DNA from: Motiliproteus sp. MSK22-1
Lineage (GTDB): Bacteria > Pseudomonadota > Gammaproteobacteria > Pseudomonadales > Balneatricaceae
Length of the DNA stretch: 64,000 nt
Assembly (NCBI RefSeq): GCF_001968815.1
Contig: NZ_MIEQ01000072.1
Location: forward strand, 1-64,000
Reading direction: 5' to 3'
Under the pieces are notes generated by a model that was given only the letters and a program-made list of their open reading frames with translations, had not been told where the DNA came from and searched no databases. This document shows positions 9,001 through 16,743 of this stretch, piece after piece. How positions within the stretch are numbered: the first letter of the stretch is position 1; each line of letters opens with the position of its first letter. A program made the translations under genes and the position numbers.

Positions 9001-12000
9001 GGGCTGTGAGTTGCCCAGCGTTGGGTGCGCTGCAATATTCTGGAAACTTTTTTAAGGTTTCGCGCCTTTTCTGCCGCTGGGGCAGAAGTCGCAAGTTCCA
9101 GCAAAGACAGTGCGTTTAAAAACAAGAAAAAACTGTAGGTATAGGTACCACTGATATAAGGAAGGAACTCAACTCCCTGTTCACAATGCCTGGCAGCGGT
9201 TTGAAAATCATCAAACAGGTAGCTTAGCAGTGCTTTATAAAAGTGATGCAGACAAATAGCCGTCTTATGATTTTCTGCCTGATGCTCTGCCAGCATGAAG
9301 TCTTCCTGATAATACTGTCCATCAAGCCAGGTCGGGTGAGGACGTGTATTACGAAGATTATCAATGACCTGCAAGGCAAATAGCGAATATTGTATGGATT
9401 GTTTCTGTCCGGATTGGCGCAGCCAGTGAACATGTTCATCAAACTTTTCCTGCAGTGCAGGCAGGTGCTGGCCTTGCAGGAAGGCAAACTGGATATGGGC
9501 AGCAAGGCAGTAGGCTCCCCATTCTACATCGCCGCAGTCCGTTGCCAGATGATAGCCCTGCAACAGGGAATCTGTGCAGTGTTGCAGTGGTTCCTTCCAG
9601 TGTCTGATATAGGTATTAAACAGTGATAAGGTTCGATGATGAGTCAATCGGGAGGATATCTGCTGGTCTAGCTGCATGGCGATACGACCCAGTCGATAGC
9701 CCTGGCTGATGGCATTGAGTTGACCGCATAAAATACCTCCATAGCCAGCAAAAGCCTGGGAGGAAACGGGGGTCAGTCCATGCCTTAAACATAGCTCGAC
9801 CTCTTTTGCCATCACCAGAGGGCGCAGGGAAGAGCTGGAGAACTTTATTGCCCCGAACATACTGACCAGTATGGATATGGCTGACAGTCGGGTGAGGTCG
9901 TCCATTGGTTTAATTGCGAGTATGTTCTCAGCGGAGAAGCGCTTTAACAGCCATTGTGTGCGTAGCAGTCCTGCCCAGGTTTGAACCCGGGTTGGTTTTT
10001 CTGGCAATGAAACCCCCAGCAATTTCAATACTCTGAGAGCGGTACTAACTGCATCCTCGAATTGATTTCTGGCGACCTGAGACTGGATACGAATTTCATA
10101 CACACGGATCTGGTCGAGTAAGTGTAGCGCCTGGTTCAGAACCTGCTCGATCAGTGGCTCCATTGCTTGATAGTCGGCTTTAATATAAGCGGCTTCGACA
10201 GCTGCATTATGGAGCGATAGGGTCAGTTGATAGGCTGTATTCCAGCTGTCTTCCGGTAATTGTTGCAGCCCTGTCTGCAGGTATTCAAATGCTGCATCAA
10301 CAGCTGCCGCATCACGGGCGCGAGTGCCCGCCTCCAGATTAAGCTGTGCCAATAGCAGTTTTTGTGCTTCGCTGGTCATCAGCGATTGGGCAACATTGAG
10401 ATGATTGGCAATTTCAAAGGTGCGGTTTTCTCTCTCCTCATTATTTAGATTTCTCTGCATCAACAAGCCAATTTGCAGATGTAATGCTTCCCGCTGATCA
10501 GGAGGAACCAGAGAGTATGCCGCTTGTTGTACCCGGTCATGAACAAAGCGGTAAACCGGGTGGCCACCGTCGGCGTTATAGCTGAGGTGGTAGTGATCAT
10601 CTGAACGCAGTATCAATCCTTCTGATAATGCCGGCCAAAGATCTGTCGCTGCCTCCTGTGGGCTTTGGTCGAGAACTATTGACAGTGTGCGTAAGTCAAA
10701 TGGGCTACCAATACAGGCGGCAAAACGAATGGCCTTTTGGGCCTGAGATGACAGTCGCTGAATTTTGTGGAGTAACAGATCAACAACGTTATCGGTCATG
10801 TCCTGATCAATAATTGCTGCCTCATCCCAGTTCCATCGTTGATCTCGAAAATAAATCAATCCGTTCTCGTGAAGGGAAATAAGAAACTGTTTGAGAAAGA
10901 AAGGGTTTCCCTGGGTCTTTTCAAGGCAAATCTGTGCCAGCCCGGCACAGTGTTCGGGTCGGCAACCCAGCGTGTCAGCGACTAACTGAGCATTGTGTCT
11001 GGCGGGCAGTGGTTCAAGAACTATTTCTGTCAGCTGAACCGGTGAACTCCGTAACTTGGCGATTGCCAGTCTGAGAGGGTGGCCTGGAGGTACCTCATGA
11101 TCTCGGTAGCTGGCGATTAACAATAAAGCGGGCAGGTCTGCATTCTGGGTAAGAGATTCTATCAGCCTGATGGATGCCTGGTCGGCCCAGTGCAGATCAT
11201 CAAGAAACAGCACCAGGGGCTGTTCTGCTGTGGCAAATGTGCGCAGCAATATCTGGAAAAGGCGGGAAAAGCGGCTGCGGTCCTCGGTAGTCGGAAGGAT
11301 CGGAGCGGGAGACTGTTTGCCGATGATCAGTTCCAGCTCTGGAATCATCTGTAGCAGCACCTGCGCCTGTGCTCCCAGAGCGCTGACCAGTTGATTGCGC
11401 CAATGGGCAATCTGTTCATCGGATTCGGTCAGCAACTGGCAGACTAAACTGTGCATTGACTGGAAGAGCGCAGAGTAGGGATGATGACGCCTGAACTGAT
11501 CAAACTTACCACTGATAAACCGGCCATCATTCAAATTGATGGTTTGCCTGATCTCATGTACCAGACTTGATTTTCCAACCCCGGCATAACCACTGATCAA
11601 GACCATCTCTTGAGGCCATCGGGATTGCTGAGAACCTGAAATTCTGCGCTCCAGTATCCGCTTCATCTGCTCGATGGTTTCCGTTCGACCGTAGAGCTTC
11701 TGGGGAATGTCAAAACGCTCAGAAACATCCGCCGCTGCGATGGGAAATGCGGGTACTGCAGCGGTTTCCTGCCAGCAGGTCAGGCAGTACTGTAGATCTT
11801 GAGTCAGGCCAAAACTGGAGAGATAGCGCTGAGCCGGGTCCTTGGCGAGTAGTTTCAGGATAATCTGTGATAACGCCTCTGGCAGGGCTGGATGTATCTG
11901 ATGGGGGGGTGTCGGAGTTTTAGCGATATGGCTGTGCACAAGTTCTGAGTCATCGTTACCACGAAACGGAGGCTGGCCAGTAAACATTTCGTAGAGTGTT

Positions 12001-12590
12001 GCCCCAAAACTGTAGAAATCGGTTCGATAATCAATAGTGCGATTGATTCGCCCCGTCTGTTCTGGCGCAATATAAGGCAAGCTCTTTGGGCGTAGCAGGG
12101 GGCTATTCCAGTCTGCCTGTTCTCTACTCAGTCGCGTTGAGAAGCAAAAATCTATGATTTCAACCGAATCTGTTTCCGTATTGATCAGAATGTTGTATGG
12201 ATTGAGTTGTTTGTGGATAAGGCCTGCTTCATGCAGTTGCCCCAGTGCTTCACTGATTTTGATAGCAACTGGCAGCCACTGCTGCCAGCTGTAGGCCTGC
12301 TGTTGCAACAATACCGTTAATGGAGTGCCGCCCTGATCAATGAATACGGTGGTCAGGCCTGCCCCATCCTGCTCCTGTGCCAAGGGGCGGGGAATTCCGT
12401 CTAGTTGAAGTGTTGAGAGAACATCATACTCATGTCTGAAACGACTTAAATTCTCGGCGGTAATCGCTTCGGGGCTAAGTGTTTTGAAAATGACCGGTCG
12501 TTTATCTTCTATGCGTATCCCCCGACTGATACGGTAAGACCGTCCGCTATGAACGGGGCTGATAAGTTGATAGCCAGATAGTTCCGTCAT
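6069..12590 (-). CDS. Giant hybrid sensor kinase: kinase-like, AAA ATPase, GAF, PAS, HisKA, REC, HPt
   Basis: The protein has 2173 residues. Approximate order: Ser/Thr-kinase-like domain 1-275; AAA/NACHT-like ATPase from about 300 (Walker A GYAGVGKSS near 337, then LFLDDLHWAD); a helical TPR-like region to about 1300; GAF 1330-1500; PAS 1515-1630 (LFENAVEGIFRSSPEGRF); HisKA with SHEIRTPMNG near 1667; HATPase with GGTGLGLSI; receiver 1925-2045 (MDIHLPDMDG); HPt 2077-2173 with phospho-His in AHKLSG near 2123. It is a complete HK-REC-HPt phosphorelay without obvious membrane segments, so probably cytoplasmic. In the kinase-like head the HRD motif reads HKQ and DFG reads DFC, so that domain is probably not a kinase. 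The response regulator gene lies 81 bp upstream in the same direction. Confidence 0.93.
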   Translation of the reverse strand: MTELSGYQLISPVHSGRSYRISRGIRIEDKRPVIFKTLSPEAITAENLSRFRHEYDVLSTLQLDGIPRPLAQEQDGAGLTTVFIDQGGTPLTVLLQQQAYSWQQWLPVAIKISEALGQLHEAGLIHKQLNPYNILINTETDSVEIIDFCFSTRLSREQADWNSPLLRPKSLPYIAPEQTGRINRTIDYRTDFYSFGATLYEMFTGQPPFRGNDDSELVHSHIAKTPTPPHQIHPALPEALSQIILKLLAKDPAQRYLSSFGLTQDLQYCLTCWQETAAVPAFPIAAADVSERFDIPQKLYGRTETIEQMKRILERRISGSQQSRWPQEMVLISGYAGVGKSSLVHEIRQTINLNDGRFISGKFDQFRRHHPYSALFQSMHSLVCQLLTESDEQIAHWRNQLVSALGAQAQVLLQMIPELELIIGKQSPAPILPTTEDRSRFSRLFQILLRTFATAEQPLVLFLDDLHWADQASIRLIESLTQNADLPALLLIASYRDHEVPPGHPLRLAIAKLRSSPVQLTEIVLEPLPARHNAQLVADTLGCRPEHCAGLAQICLEKTQGNPFFLKQFLISLHENGLIYFRDQRWNWDEAAIIDQDMTDNVVDLLLHKIQRLSSQAQKAIRFAACIGSPFDLRTLSIVLDQSPQEAATDLWPALSEGLILRSDDHYHLSYNADGGHPVYRFVHDRVQQAAYSLVPPDQREALHLQIGLLMQRNLNNEERENRTFEIANHLNVAQSLMTSEAQKLLLAQLNLEAGTRARDAAAVDAAFEYLQTGLQQLPEDSWNTAYQLTLSLHNAAVEAAYIKADYQAMEPLIEQVLNQALHLLDQIRVYEIRIQSQVARNQFEDAVSTALRVLKLLGVSLPEKPTRVQTWAGLLRTQWLLKRFSAENILAIKPMDDLTRLSAISILVSMFGAIKFSSSSLRPLVMAKEVELCLRHGLTPVSSQAFAGYGGILCGQLNAISQGYRLGRIAMQLDQQISSRLTHHRTLSLFNTYIRHWKEPLQHCTDSLLQGYHLATDCGDVEWGAYCLAAHIQFAFLQGQHLPALQEKFDEHVHWLRQSGQKQSIQYSLFALQVIDNLRNTRPHPTWLDGQYYQEDFMLAEHQAENHKTAICLHHFYKALLSYLFDDFQTAARHCEQGVEFLPYISGTYTYSFFLFLNALSLLELATSAPAAEKARNLKKVSRILQRTQRWATHSPSNHNHNETLIRAEVCRIRQQYNQAMELYDQSIKLAKVNNFPLVEAIANERAGRFYLDWGRKTVASSYLTEAKSCYRNYGAEAKLAQMDNSYSGIFIAPTAPAPQASPNLTDQRPLYSNQAIDIASVIKASQAISDEIVLERLLGRLMKLVIENAGAQRAVLVLKKQEHFFVEVEARIDKDAQFFSGKELDNSEDLPVSIIHYVARTQQNVVLGDSQSPESAKSKHSTETQNLNKQPSHHEIQNHEMFMQDSYLQQKHPLSLLCSPILYHGALSAVLYLENNESRDVFDQHRLQTLQFLLSQAAISIENAKLYSSLEQSEQEFRSLFENAVEGIFRSSPEGRFISANPALATMLGYRSPGEFLDAIEDIGNQCFTDQNDLKQFRSILSAQNQVLNFETRWLRRKGPPIYVSVSARRILNDQGELIYYEGSLTDVTERRAKEQAERAQKSAQLAREKAEAASQAKSQFLATMSHEIRTPMNGVLGMAQLLKQGQLTTEQKQQVETIYQSGQSLLSILNDVLDFTKVEAGQLELEQLPFSLLSLINQIQAILKPLVVEKNLKLNVETDPTLDISLLGDRRSLSQILMNLCTNAVKFTEQGEITLRVSQRETTGHKVSLRFEVQDMGIGIPESAKGRIFQHFSQADSSITRRYGGTGLGLSICKKLVDLHQGSIGFDSEIGQGSLFWFQINYPLTSPESTHHTSTLESPAPSIDTSFSPLTSKPADHSQSAPLQILLVEDTEINQRVAQGLLECDGHQVTIAGDGYSALLMHKDHNYDLILMDIHLPDMDGMETTKRIRQHTDLKKAQVPVIALTASMTAAEINQYQAAGINTVIGKPLLLSELRRTLDGFESSSNLIPTTDTFSSENNDSTLPLLDKTLLQQHQQTLGDEKFQELIGYLNQQCEELLEGLATALEIRDPATLANTAHKLSGACANFGLTAVCDASKNIEKFSHQEDPQQLADRIEKAQALYNRSWQLLR

Positions 12591-12671
12591 GCAAGTTGTT
12601 TGGTCATAAAGACAGTTTAGTCATACTGATAATTCCACCCTACGGATCTTTGAGTCTTGGTTATGATTCCA

Positions 12672-13403
12672 TTAAAGGGTTATTTCTCCCGCGAAAAGAT
12701 AACCAGCACCATGGGCGGTCAAAATAAAGTGGGGGTCTGAGGGGCTGTCTCTGAGTTTACGGCGGATACGCCCCACCAGTACGTCGACCGAGCGGTCTCT
12801 GGGTATCCACTCGCGATCGCGAATCGCGTCCATCAACTGGTCCCGGCTGAGAACCTGGCCCGGACTGCTGATCAAGGCTTGCAGCAATTTAAATTCACCC
12901 TCGGGTAATCTTTCAGTGACCAGATCCGGTGCGGTCAGGAGCCGTTTGTTATGATCCAGTTCCCAGCCTTCAAAACGGCATATCAGTCGGTTTTCCGTGG
13001 TCTTTCGGGGCGGGGTACTGTCCTCAATCCGCCATAGCAGATTCTTGGCACGGACCAATAATTCCCGGGGGTTAAAGGGCTTGGTTACATAGTCATCGGC
13101 ACCCATTTCCAAACCGACAATGCGATCAATTTCGTCGTCTTTACTGGTAACCAGAATAATACCAACCTTGGAATTGGCGCGTAGTTCACGGGTTAATGTC
13201 AGGCCATCTTTTCCGGGCAGATTGATGTCCAGCAGCACTAAATTAACTTGCTGCTGTTCAACCATGGAAAGCAGGTTGTCGGCCTGATCGGTTTCGCTGA
13301 CCTGATAGCCTGCCTTTTCGAAATAACTGACCAACAGAGATCGGGAGGCAAAGTCATCTTCGACAATCAGTATATGGGCGTCCTGAGTAGCTCCATTTTT
13401 CAT
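12672..13403 (-). CDS. OmpR-family response regulator, TorR/ArcA-like
   Basis: The protein has 243 residues. The receiver domain (residues 9-125) has the acidic pair VEDD, phospho-Asp in LLDINLPGKDG and Lys in VTKPFNPREL. The C-terminal winged helix (about 145-240) has RSVDVLVGRIRRKL. The run GIILVTSKDDEIDRIVGLEM closely follows E. coli TorR. It is transcribed ahead of the giant hybrid kinase, whose HPt domain is the natural phosphodonor. TorR itself binds decameric direct repeats, which matters because 10-bp-spaced repeats occur upstream of the neighbouring porin, qhpA and the aldehyde dehydrogenase. The link to those sites is inference. Confidence 0.9.
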   Translation of the reverse strand: MKNGATQDAHILIVEDDFASRSLLVSYFEKAGYQVSETDQADNLLSMVEQQQVNLVLLDINLPGKDGLTLTRELRANSKVGIILVTSKDDEIDRIVGLEMGADDYVTKPFNPRELLVRAKNLLWRIEDSTPPRKTTENRLICRFEGWELDHNKRLLTAPDLVTERLPEGEFKLLQALISSPGQVLSRDQLMDAIRDREWIPRDRSVDVLVGRIRRKLRDSPSDPHFILTAHGAGYLFAGEITL

Positions 13404-13461
13404 GCATGTTTTCTTATATTGTTTATTTTTATATCGTTTCGGATACAGCTTTTGCCGATGG

Positions 13462-13500
13462 CTATAGCGAACATAGCAAGGGGGACTATGTTTGCTATAG
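13462..13500. repeat. 15-bp inverted repeat with 9-nt loop upstream of the response regulator
   Basis: Arms CTATAGCGAACATAG (13462-13476) and CTATGTTTGCTATAG (13486-13500) pair over 15 positions with one G-T wobble, around loop CAAGGGGGA. The element sits between the porin stop and the regulator start. No T-run follows on the minus strand, so it is either an atypical terminator for the porin or an operator. Confidence 0.75.
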
Positions 13501-13588
13501 AGTCAAAAGTTCTGCACAACGTTAACATATCACTGCGATAACAAAAGTCCTAGCCTTAAGACTTCATTGGCCAGAACGAGCACGATGA

Positions 13589-14890
13589 TCAAAACGGTAT
13601 GATTGCCAGTATCTGAAAGTAAGTATTGGTGTCGTCATTACCCTGGCTGCTGGTTGATGCATCCGGGGTATAAAAGCCGACCAGTGGGCTGATAATCAAG
13701 TGATCCATGGCTACCCACTCCGCCCAGACATTGATCTCGCTGGCATCATTTGTCCCTGTTCCGGCATTAGTATCCTTAAAGTCGAAGTATGAAGCACCGA
13801 GGGTAAGAGTTTCACTGGGGTGAGTCGTCAAGCCAAGATAGTGAATATCAGAATCGGTACCGAATGGACCGGCATAATTTGCGGCAACTTCACCCTGAAA
13901 CCAGGTACCATAGCCCCGGTTGAAGCCGAAGAATAAAGGGTCATAACCGGTGTCGTAGCTGGTGTATCGATAGTTAACACTGGGTGACCAAAGAGTATCA
14001 GCAAATGTCCAGCCTGCCTCCAGATACCAGGCGTCTGAATTATCGCCGCTTATTCCATCTTCCTGAGTTACGATTTCAGCGGAAAGAAACAGGCTTTCAA
14101 CACCGGCATTACCTTGATAGCGTAGGCTGAATGTTTCTTGACCATCACGGCCTTGATATCCAAAAAAATCTGCTTCGCTTTTATCGACTCCCAAGCCCTT
14201 TAAGTACATACCGGCAAAGGTGCCTTCGTCAGTTACATATTCAACGTTGATACCTGCCATTTCGGCACTGGCCTGCGCAGGGTTATCGGATTCGAACCAG
14301 AATATATCGGAGCCTAAGCCTGAGTCAGCACCTAGGCGTAATATTGCGGTCTTATCAAAGGCTTTTCGGGCCGCTAACCAGTATGCCCCACCTCGGTTGG
14401 CACTAAACCCTGGTTGGATGCCATCAAGTCCTTCACCCATATTTAACGAATCACCATTGAGGATAAAGCCGTCACCAAATGACAGGTTCTGTCGACCCAG
14501 CGAAACTTCAAACATCTGGTTGCGATAACCGATATACAGATCTTCAATGTCCGTTTCTTTTTCGTCTCCTGTGGTCAGCCCCGCAGCATCGCCATCGCCC
14601 CCGGAAAATGAACTCACAATATTTGCAGCACCAAACAGAGTGCTGTCATGGTTCAACGTCCGTTGACCAGAGAAGCCATACTTGGCATAACCTTCTGTCC
14701 ATTTGGGTTCTGTTTCTGTATTACCGTAGGTTTCCTCACTGCTGAAGTAACCAGCAATTACTTCCAGATCAAAATTCAGTTCAGTACCGTTTTCGTTGAT
14801 CAGGTTATAGGCATATGCTGTGCCTGGCACTGTCGTAATGATGCCTGCCAGCACTACAGCCGATGTCTGGCTTATGATGGTTTTTTTCAT
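13589..14890 (-). CDS. Outer-membrane beta-barrel porin (alginate-export/OprB-like)
   Basis: The protein has 433 residues with a Sec signal peptide (MKKTIISQTSAVVLAGIITT, cleavage near AYAYN at about residue 27). It then has alternating aromatic-rich strands throughout and a terminal Phe (FQILAIIPF), the BAM recognition signature. YIGYRNQMFEVSLGRQNLSF at about 118-137 and the short-strand architecture resemble the DUF1302/alginate-export porin group. It would allow passive uptake of a small substrate through the outer membrane. A 12-copy decamer array lies 190-310 bp upstream, and the TorR-like regulator gene is immediately downstream on the same strand. Confidence 0.8.
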   Translation of the reverse strand: MKKTIISQTSAVVLAGIITTVPGTAYAYNLINENGTELNFDLEVIAGYFSSEETYGNTETEPKWTEGYAKYGFSGQRTLNHDSTLFGAANIVSSFSGGDGDAAGLTTGDEKETDIEDLYIGYRNQMFEVSLGRQNLSFGDGFILNGDSLNMGEGLDGIQPGFSANRGGAYWLAARKAFDKTAILRLGADSGLGSDIFWFESDNPAQASAEMAGINVEYVTDEGTFAGMYLKGLGVDKSEADFFGYQGRDGQETFSLRYQGNAGVESLFLSAEIVTQEDGISGDNSDAWYLEAGWTFADTLWSPSVNYRYTSYDTGYDPLFFGFNRGYGTWFQGEVAANYAGPFGTDSDIHYLGLTTHPSETLTLGASYFDFKDTNAGTGTNDASEINVWAEWVAMDHLIISPLVGFYTPDASTSSQGNDDTNTYFQILAIIPF

Positions 14891-15080
14891 AGAAGCTATC
14901 CGTTTAGGTCTTTTTGTTTTTTTAGATTCCGTTAACCCAGTACCTTTGGATCATTGTCTTTGGATAAACAATCCGTTCTAAAAAATACCTGCCGTCGTTA
15001 CAAAAACATGTTGGCTTAATGATCATTTATGGAGTGGTTAACGGTTTGTTCTGCCTAGAGTAACTTGCTGAAAAAAACAG

Positions 15081-15201
15081 TGTTTGTGAGCTTTGTAGAG
15101 AGTTGTAGGTAGTTGTGGAGAGTTGTAAGTGATTGTCGGAAGTTGTCAGTGGTTTGCGCAAGGTTGTGGTCAGTTGTAGGTGGATGTAGTGAATTGTGAA
15201 T
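15081..15201 (+). promoter_or_regulatory. Twelve-copy 10-bp direct-repeat array (AGTTGTNNNN), array A
   Basis: TTGT-type words recur every 10 bases from 15081 to 15201 with a single 1-bp slip at 15161. Examples are AGTTGTAGGT at 15101, AGTTGTGGAG at 15111 and AGTTGTAAGT at 15121; the consensus is about AGTTGTRGRG. Relative to the porin gene (minus strand, start 14890) the words read as ACAACT and lie 190-310 bp upstream. Exact helical phasing suggests side-by-side binding of a regulator on one DNA face. Related shorter arrays are at 21351-21390 and 32562-32601. Confidence 0.75.
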
Positions 15202-15319
15202 GAATGGAGATAGCGACCCGGTATTGTCTTTAAATGTAAGAGAAGGGGATCTGCTGATGAAATCCCCCTTGAGCACTTGATTCTGCTTAGACTTTATTTG
15301 GCTTGCTCTGGGCTGGCCG

Positions 15320-16471
15320 TTATTTTTGACTGGTGTTGATGGCCTGTTCAAGATCCTCAATCAGATCCTTGATGTTTTCGACCCCTATGGAAAAACGAAG
15401 CAGGTCATCGGGTACAGGTGTTCCTTCCCCTTCCACCACTGCGCGATGCTCGACAAGGCTTTCGACTCCACCCAATGAGGTTGCCCGTAAAAAGCCTGTT
15501 AGTCGTCCCATGATGCTGGCAGCTCTTGCTTTTCCTCCCTCAAATCGGATGGAAAGCATACCGCCAAATCCGCCTGTCATTTGTTCAGCGGCGATCTGGT
15601 GGTGTGGATGGGAGGTCAATCCAGGATAGATAACCTCTGAGATGCTCGGATAATTTTCAAAATGTTGTGCAAATTTCATCGCGTTGTCACAAGAGCGTTC
15701 CACTCGAAGGTGCATGGTTCGCATACCTCTGAGTAACAGCCAGCTATCGAAAGGACTGAGAATTCCGCCCTGCTGCGCACGTAGTTTGCAAAGCCGTTCC
15801 CAGCGAGCATCTTCTCTGGCTGCGATCAGAGCGCCCGCAACTACATCACTATGACCGTTGATGTATTTGGTTGCAGAGTGAAAAACAAAGTCTGCACCCC
15901 GCTCAATGGGCTTGGTTAACAGGGGCGTGGATACGGTTGAGTCTACAATCAACTGAGCACCAACCTCGTGGGCTAAAGCGGAAGCGCGGTTGATATCAAC
16001 TATCTCCCAGGTGGGATTGGCCGGTGTCTCGACCCAGAGTAACTGTGTCGGTGCGGCTTTTACCACCGAATGCATACTTTCTTGATTACCGGGGTTATAA
16101 AAAGCCAGATCGATGCCCCAGTCGTCACAGAAGCTGATAAGCCAGGCGCGCAGTGACCAGTACATAGCCTGTGGTGCGACTATTCGATCGCCTGGGCGTA
16201 AAGTTTGAACCAGGGCGGTTGCTGCGGCCATACCTGAAGCGAACAGTTTGCAGGAGGCTCCAGATTCAAGTTGACTGAGCACAGCTTCAGCCAGCTCTGT
16301 GTTTAAACTGTGGTCCCGGGCGTAGATGCGATTGCCGTCGTAAAGATCTCCCTGTTCATCCCTTGCGAAGGTCGTGGACGGTTGAATCGGAGGTACCACC
16401 GCACCGGTTGTTTTGTCCAGATAGTGTCCAGCTCGTGCCAGTAGTGTTTCCACGCTATCCTGCTTAGTCAT
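15320..16471 (-). CDS. PLP-dependent trans-sulfuration enzyme (Cys/Met metabolism family)
   Basis: The protein has 383 residues. It has the family layout of cystathionine gamma-synthase/beta-lyase/methionine gamma-lyase: substrate loop near Y44-R51 (GNRIYARDHS), SGMAAATALV, the Asp of VDSTVSTPLL, the PLP lysine in HSATKYINGHSDVVAG and the C-terminal TSLGGVESLVEHRA. It acts in the cytoplasm on sulfur amino acids. Whether it synthesises cystathionine or cleaves a substrate cannot be decided. The next gene upstream on the same strand is an aminotransferase, separated by a GC-rich hairpin. Confidence 0.85.
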   Translation of the reverse strand: MTKQDSVETLLARAGHYLDKTTGAVVPPIQPSTTFARDEQGDLYDGNRIYARDHSLNTELAEAVLSQLESGASCKLFASGMAAATALVQTLRPGDRIVAPQAMYWSLRAWLISFCDDWGIDLAFYNPGNQESMHSVVKAAPTQLLWVETPANPTWEIVDINRASALAHEVGAQLIVDSTVSTPLLTKPIERGADFVFHSATKYINGHSDVVAGALIAAREDARWERLCKLRAQQGGILSPFDSWLLLRGMRTMHLRVERSCDNAMKFAQHFENYPSISEVIYPGLTSHPHHQIAAEQMTGGFGGMLSIRFEGGKARAASIMGRLTGFLRATSLGGVESLVEHRAVVEGEGTPVPDDLLRFSIGVENIKDLIEDLEQAINTSQK

Positions 16472-16639
16472 TATTGTCTCTCTGAAGGCTAAATGGGAGT
16501 GTCAGGCCCTGTGAGTAAGTCCTTTAGCCTCTTTTCGATGTCAAATATCAGGCGGACCATTTAAGGGATCTGGATATTACTTTTCGGCAATGTTCGGGTA
16601 TTGGAACGATTTTTTGATTTTAAGCAGTGCTGCTGAATG

Positions 16640-16666
16640 GCCCTCTCTCGTTAATCGAGAGAGGGC
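16640..16666. terminator. GC-rich hairpin between aminotransferase and trans-sulfuration genes
   Basis: GCCCTCTCTCG at 16640-16650 pairs perfectly with CGAGAGAGGGC at 16656-16666 around a 5-nt loop. It lies about 80 bp after the aminotransferase stop on the minus strand. The stem is strong, but there is no immediate T-run, so intrinsic termination is likely though not certain. Confidence 0.55.
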
Positions 16667-16743
16667 TGGCCTATTTGAGGCGTTAGGCCCGGTTCTTTAT
16701 TGGATGTAATCCAGCGAAACCGGGGATAATCCTGAAAAAGGAC

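Noticed and set aside
15055-15360. 101-residue minus-strand frame spanning the decamer array
   Set aside because: Its Thr/Asn/Leu-rich composition comes from the repeated ACAACT words. It overlaps the 3' end of the trans-sulfuration gene and has no ribosome site.
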